Shown in pieces: positions 5,977 to 8,291 of a stretch of DNA of 8,291 nt. Below the pieces are notes generated by a model that saw nothing but the letters and a program-made list of their open reading frames with translations, did no database searches and was not told where the DNA came from. This DNA is from DATLCI01 sp046714215. GTDB taxonomy: Bacteria > Acidobacteriota > Terriglobia > Terriglobales > Acidobacteriaceae. Made by a program: the position numbers and the translations under genes. The stretch spans positions 1-8,291 of the forward strand of contig JBKKBM010000137.1 in NCBI GenBank assembly GCA_046714215.1. The letters run 5' to 3'. Every line of letters begins with the position of its first letter. Position 1 is the stretch's first letter.

Positions 5977-6242
5977 AGGCGGCTGCGGCCGTTGCCCTCT
6001 TCGGCGATGAACAGGATCTCGTGTTTGAAGATGAAGAGGTTGGGAGCGTCGGTGCGCGTGAGCCGGATCATGTTCTGGTCGAAATACTCGATCCACCCGC
6101 GGAAGACCTCGCCCCCCAACAGCTTGATTGAGACCGGTGTTTGCTTCTCACCCAGCACCCGGAGGTATTGAGATTCTTGTCCGGTATCGTTGGGCGGGGG
6201 CGACTTCAGCTTTTTCGCGGTCAAGGGGCTGTGGTAAGGCAT
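5973..6242 (-). CDS. hfq: Hfq-family Sm-like RNA-binding protein
   Basis: An 89-residue small protein related to the RNA chaperone Hfq, which forms a ring hexamer that binds sRNAs and mRNAs. After a basic, proline-containing N-terminal extension (1-20), the Sm core covers about 22-80: QESQYL (22-27, the proximal-face Gln region), TPVSIKLLGGEVFRGWIEYFDQ (Sm1, 35-56, with the conserved F54-D55-Q56) and FKHEILFI (Sm2, 72-79), where K73-H74 match the Hfq YKH signature. Y is replaced by F at 72. The loop before Sm2 (TRTDAPNLFI) differs from proteobacterial Hfq. The C-terminal tail is very short. The ATG at 6242 lacks a well-spaced Shine-Dalgarno site; the nearest GGAG is 13 nt away. It lies 34 nt after the VWA gene and overlaps suhB by 4 nt. 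Confidence 0.85.
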   Translation of the reverse strand: MPYHSPLTAKKLKSPPPNDTGQESQYLRVLGEKQTPVSIKLLGGEVFRGWIEYFDQNMIRLTRTDAPNLFIFKHEILFIAEEGNGRSRL

Positions 6243-6251
6243 GGGGATATT

Positions 6252-6288
6252 CTACTCCAGCTTTTACTCCGGCTTTCTACTCCAGCTT
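6252..6288 (-). repeat. Three near-identical 12-bp units at the VWA/hfq junction
   Basis: On the plus strand CTACTCCAGCTT occurs at 6252-6263 and 6277-6288, with a variant TTACTCCGGCTT at 6264-6275. Read on the minus strand, each unit carries GGAGTA and contains or creates a stop (TAG or TAA). The first unit encodes the last residues and stop of the VWA protein. The other two fill most of the gap before hfq. Confidence 0.8.
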
Positions 6289-7242
6289 CGACGTGTAGTA
6301 GCCGCTGCGATGGCGGACGCGGAAGCCCTGGGCCGGCGTCGGCTCTGTCGTCCCCGCTTCGCTCCCGGCAGCCGCCTTAGCCTGAGGCGCACCCGCGCCC
6401 GCCCGCTCCACCTTGACCTCGATCTTGCGATAGTCCGAACTGGCTAGGCGACGCACGGGATAGTAGCCCAGCAAATATTGGGTGCGCAGCTCACGACTGA
6501 TCTGCTGAAAGACTTTGTCGATGCCGGCGGGCGTGTCCGCGTAGAAGTGCTTGCCGCCAGTATCTTTCGAGAGCTGGATGAGCGCATGCTCCCCGCCGGT
6601 GTTGCGTCCGGCGCTGGCCGCGATGGGCACCTCGATGATGCTGTACACCAGCGCGTCTGAATGTTGCGCGGCGCGCACCGCCTCGTGATAATCCACCGAA
6701 CTCATGGTGTCACCGCCATCGGTGATGACTACCAGCACCTTGCGGCCTTCGCGCTTGGCCAGCATCTGACCGCCCAGATAGATGGCGTCATAGAGCGCGG
6801 TGCCCGACCCCAGGCGCACATTCTTGATGCCGCGGTTGATGCGGCGGATATCAGAAGTAAACGGCACGATCTCACGCACGATCTCACTGAACTGGTAGAG
6901 CGCGAGCCTGTCCACCGGGCGCAGGATGGCCGCGGCAAACTTGCGCGCCGCCTCCGCCCCGATCTGCAGGTCTTTGCCCACGCTCTGGCTGGCGTCAATG
7001 CATAGCACGATGGAGAGCGGCGTCTCGCTCTGCTGCTCGAAGAGCGCCACCTGCTGCACCACACCATCTTCGGTGAGCTTGAACTCTTCCTTCCTTAAAT
7101 CAGTGATGGGAGCGCCGTGTTCGTCGCTCACGGTGGTGAAGACATCTACAAGTTTCACGTCAACGCGGAAGGTGGGATCTTGTTTAGGATCCTGCGCGAC
7201 AGCAGAACTGAGTAAAAGGAGGACTGCCAGCAGACGTTTCAT
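6277..7242 (-). CDS. Secreted VWA-domain protein (VWFA-related family)
   Basis: A 321-residue exported protein with a von Willebrand factor A domain, matching the VWFA-related family expanded in Acidobacteria. Start is ATG 7242, which overlaps the moaDE stop as ATGA; an in-frame upstream ATG at 7305 would put 21 hydrophilic residues before the signal peptide. Residues 1-16 form a signal peptide (cleavage near AVA|QD). A short beta-rich segment (24-72, FRVDVKLVDVFTTVSDEHG) precedes the VWA domain (about 75-260), with a full MIDAS: D83-A-S85-Q-S87, T148 and D175 (ITDGGDT). It should therefore bind a divalent metal and a protein or other ligand. Residues 281-306 are a low-complexity Ala/Gly/Thr linker, followed by a basic C-terminal strand. 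The ligand is unknown, and there is no membrane anchor. Confidence 0.88.
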   Translation of the reverse strand: MKRLLAVLLLLSSAVAQDPKQDPTFRVDVKLVDVFTTVSDEHGAPITDLRKEEFKLTEDGVVQQVALFEQQSETPLSIVLCIDASQSVGKDLQIGAEAARKFAAAILRPVDRLALYQFSEIVREIVPFTSDIRRINRGIKNVRLGSGTALYDAIYLGGQMLAKREGRKVLVVITDGGDTMSSVDYHEAVRAAQHSDALVYSIIEVPIAASAGRNTGGEHALIQLSKDTGGKHFYADTPAGIDKVFQQISRELRTQYLLGYYPVRRLASSDYRKIEVKVERAGAGAPQAKAAAGSEAGTTEPTPAQGFRVRHRSGYYTSKLE

Positions 7243-7961
7243 CGGCGGGCCTTTTCCGCCGCGGCCGGACGCAGGCTCTCGGGAAACGGTTCCCCATCGG
7301 CCCACACCGCGCCGTCTTCGAAATACTCTTTCTTCCAGATAGGCACCGTCTTCTTCAGGGTATCGATGAGCCAGCGGGAGGCGTCCATGGCCGCGGCGCG
7401 GTGCGCGGAAGCCACTGCGATGAACACACTCGTCTCACCGATCTCCAGCCGTCCCAGCCGATGCACGATGCGCACATCGCGCACGCCGAACTTGTCCACG
7501 GCTTCTCCGGCTAGCTGCTCCATCTGCTTCATGGCCATCTCTTCGTAAGCTTCGTAATCCAGATAGAGGGTGCGGCGTCCGCGCGTGTGGTTGCGCACAA
7601 TGCCGTCAAAAACACTGACCGCGCCATCTTCGGCGTTCTTAATCTCGGAGAGTATGCGCTGCGCGTCAATCTTCTCCCGCACCAGCTGACAACGCGCTCC
7701 GACTTTGGGAGCACCGCTTCCGCCGGAAACGGGCGGCAGCATGGCGATCTCGTCGCCATCCTTAAGCTGGGTGGAAAGCTGTGCGTAGTCCTGATTCACG
7801 GAAAGAGCCAGCACCTTACGGAAGTTTTCGATGACATTCGTATGTTGGATGCGGTCTTCGACCAGATCGCCCAGGGTAGCCCCCTCCGGCAGGGTGACCT
7901 CGTCGATCTGGCGGCCGACTGCGTCCTTCAACATCCCAAAGTAAATAACCCGAACTTTCAT
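7239..7961 (-). CDS. MoaD-MoaE fusion, molybdopterin synthase
   Basis: Both subunits of molybdopterin synthase in one 240-residue chain. The enzyme inserts dithiolene sulfurs into precursor Z (cPMP) during molybdenum-cofactor synthesis in the cytoplasm. Residues 1-81 are MoaD (ubiquitin fold), from MKVRVIYFGMLKDA to DGDEIAMLPPVSGG. Residues about 92-227 are MoaE, with GIVRNHTRG (120-128), LDYEAYEEMA (134-143) and PIWKKE (207-212), where catalytic lysines lie in E. coli MoaE. In stand-alone MoaD the Gly-Gly is the free C-terminus that becomes a thiocarboxylate; here it is internal (G80-G81) and joined by a 10-residue linker. A fused MoaX in Mycobacterium tuberculosis is reported to be cleaved after the Gly-Gly. 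I start at ATG 7961 because MoaD begins there; an ATG at 7991 is possible. No Shine-Dalgarno site is evident. First gene of the putative operon. Confidence 0.92.
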   Translation of the reverse strand: MKVRVIYFGMLKDAVGRQIDEVTLPEGATLGDLVEDRIQHTNVIENFRKVLALSVNQDYAQLSTQLKDGDEIAMLPPVSGGSGAPKVGARCQLVREKIDAQRILSEIKNAEDGAVSVFDGIVRNHTRGRRTLYLDYEAYEEMAMKQMEQLAGEAVDKFGVRDVRIVHRLGRLEIGETSVFIAVASAHRAAAMDASRWLIDTLKKTVPIWKKEYFEDGAVWADGEPFPESLRPAAAEKARR

Positions 7962-8084
7962 GATTAGTTGAGGATACGCGAAGGCGCGCATCGGGGGTGT
8001 GCGTCGGGATGACGGGTTAGATAACTAATGTCTTATCAGATATTTACGCGATATCTATCATGTCGTGCTTCGAGCAACACCAAT

Positions 8085-8106
8085 GGCACAGGCTCAAACC
8101 TGTGCC
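8085..8106. repeat. Perfect 8-bp inverted repeat with 6-nt loop
   Basis: GGCACAGG at 8085-8092 pairs with CCTGTGCC at 8099-8106. It lacks a proper T tract on either strand, so it looks more like a dispersed intergenic palindrome than a simple terminator, though it could help end transcription from the Lon-like gene. Confidence 0.7.
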
Positions 8107-8109
8107 GCT

Positions 8110-8145
8110 CCTAGTTTGCTAGGGATCCCGCGCTGCGCTCGGGAT
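8110..8145. repeat. Two adjacent small hairpins downstream of the Lon-like gene
   Basis: CCTAG (8110-8114) pairs with CTAGG (8119-8123), and ATCCCG (8125-8130) pairs with CGGGAT (8140-8145). Together with the hairpin at 8085 they form a run of three stem-loops 25-85 nt after the Lon-like stop codon. A role in termination or 3'-end stability is possible; there is no clear U tract after any of them on the minus strand. Confidence 0.45.
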
Positions 8146-8169
8146 AAAGAAAACACCTGAGCAAAGAAC

Positions 8170-8291
8170 CTACTTCGTCGTCAGCAGGCGTTCCCGCTCG
8201 GCGTCGTCCTGCTTGGCCTCTTCCGGACACGACGGCAGCGCGATCGCCAAGGCCTCGCTGATGCTGTTCACGTAGTGAACGGTGACACCAT
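8170..8291 (-). CDS. lon: C-terminal 39 codons of a probable Lon protease, cut by right edge
   Basis: The minus-strand frame ending at TAG 8170-8172 is open to the edge and gives 39 complete codons plus two bases. Its visible part reads GVTVHYVNSISEALAIALP and then a charged, Glu/Lys/Arg-rich tail ending LLTTK. The first portion resembles the extreme C-terminus of ATP-dependent Lon, where a V-H-x-V strand and an x-EALxxALP helix follow the protease domain. The catalytic Ser-Lys dyad would lie upstream, off the window, so activity cannot be judged. If correct, it is a cytoplasmic AAA+ protease of misfolded and regulatory proteins. The call rests on a short segment. Confidence 0.6.
   Translation of the reverse strand, partial: GVTVHYVNSISEALAIALPSCPEEAKQDDAERERLLTTK

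Larger units (their letters stand above)
7962..8169. other. Intergenic region between the Lon-like gene and moaDE, with hairpins
   Basis: These 208 nt hold an AT-rich segment (about 8020-8060) and then three closely spaced hairpins (8085-8145). The AT-rich part contains AGATAT/ATATCT (8038-8043 and 8051-8056, 7-nt loop), a possible operator or promoter element for moaDE. I saw no convincing molybdenum-cofactor riboswitch and no coding sequence. Confidence 0.5.

Noticed and set aside
5977..6096. A 40-codon N-terminal extension of the suhB-like protein
   Set aside because: It overlaps the Hfq Sm2 region in another frame, is Arg/Pro/His-rich, and makes the protein too long for the family; the GTGA overlap gives a better start.
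5083..6171. A 362-codon plus-strand open frame opposite the suhB-like gene
   Set aside because: It is the antisense of a gene with intact catalytic motifs, and its translation is a mirror of GC-rich codon use with no recognisable domain, signal or Shine-Dalgarno site.
7243..7305. A 21-codon N-terminal extension of the VWA protein
   Set aside because: It overlaps the moaDE 3' end, is hydrophilic, and precedes a clear signal peptide starting at ATG 7242.
7962..8169. Molybdenum-cofactor riboswitch or another structured leader upstream of moaDE
   Set aside because: I could not find the known conserved core, and the hairpins lie closer to the upstream gene's 3' end; a covariance-model search would settle it.

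Overview
The window looks like a chromosomal stretch of an acidobacterium (Acidobacteriota, probably class Terriglobia). This is inferred from GC-rich coding sequence, a VWFA-related secreted protein of the kind common in that phylum, a PEP-CTERM surface protein, a divergent Hfq, and the phoB-phoR-phoU-pstS arrangement. No strain-level assignment is possible from the sequence alone. All genes but one lie on the minus strand. There are no tRNAs, rRNAs, insertion sequences or CRISPR arrays, and nothing suggests recent transfer.

Left half (1-4256), phosphate starvation module. Read in the direction of transcription (right to left) it holds phoB (response regulator), phoR (sensor kinase, overlapping phoB by 11 nt), phoU, and the 5' part of pstS, which runs off the left edge. 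One plus-strand gene, a thioredoxin-type arsenate reductase (arsC-like), sits between phoR and phoU. It is divergent from phoU and overlaps the phoR 3' end by 11 nt. The strongest regulatory signal in the window is a set of 11-bp-period direct repeats of a TT(C/A)ACA-type hexamer: four copies before phoU, four before pstS and two before phoB. Each set is followed 9-10 bp later by a -10-like hexamer. They fit PHO boxes bound by the PhoB encoded here, so the module appears to be self-regulated.

Middle (4281-5121). A PEP-CTERM secreted protein has its own Shine-Dalgarno site and a strong hairpin terminator. It is separated from the next gene by an AT-rich intergenic region.

Right half (5122-7961), apparent four-gene operon, in transcription order: a fused MoaD-MoaE molybdopterin synthase; a VWA-domain secreted protein (ATGA overlap); an Hfq-family RNA-binding protein (34-nt gap containing a triplicated 12-bp sequence); and an inositol-monophosphatase/SuhB family protein (GTGA overlap). 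Upstream of it is a 208-nt intergenic region with several hairpins, then the C-terminal end of a gene that resembles Lon protease, cut by the right edge.

Most of the window is ordinary core genome. The points most worth a second look are the three PHO-box arrays and their fixed spacing to -10 and start codons, the internal Gly-Gly of the MoaD-MoaE fusion (which would need cleavage to work as a sulfur carrier), the arsenate reductase embedded in the Pho cluster, and an in-frame 15-bp duplication inside the PhoR ATPase domain.
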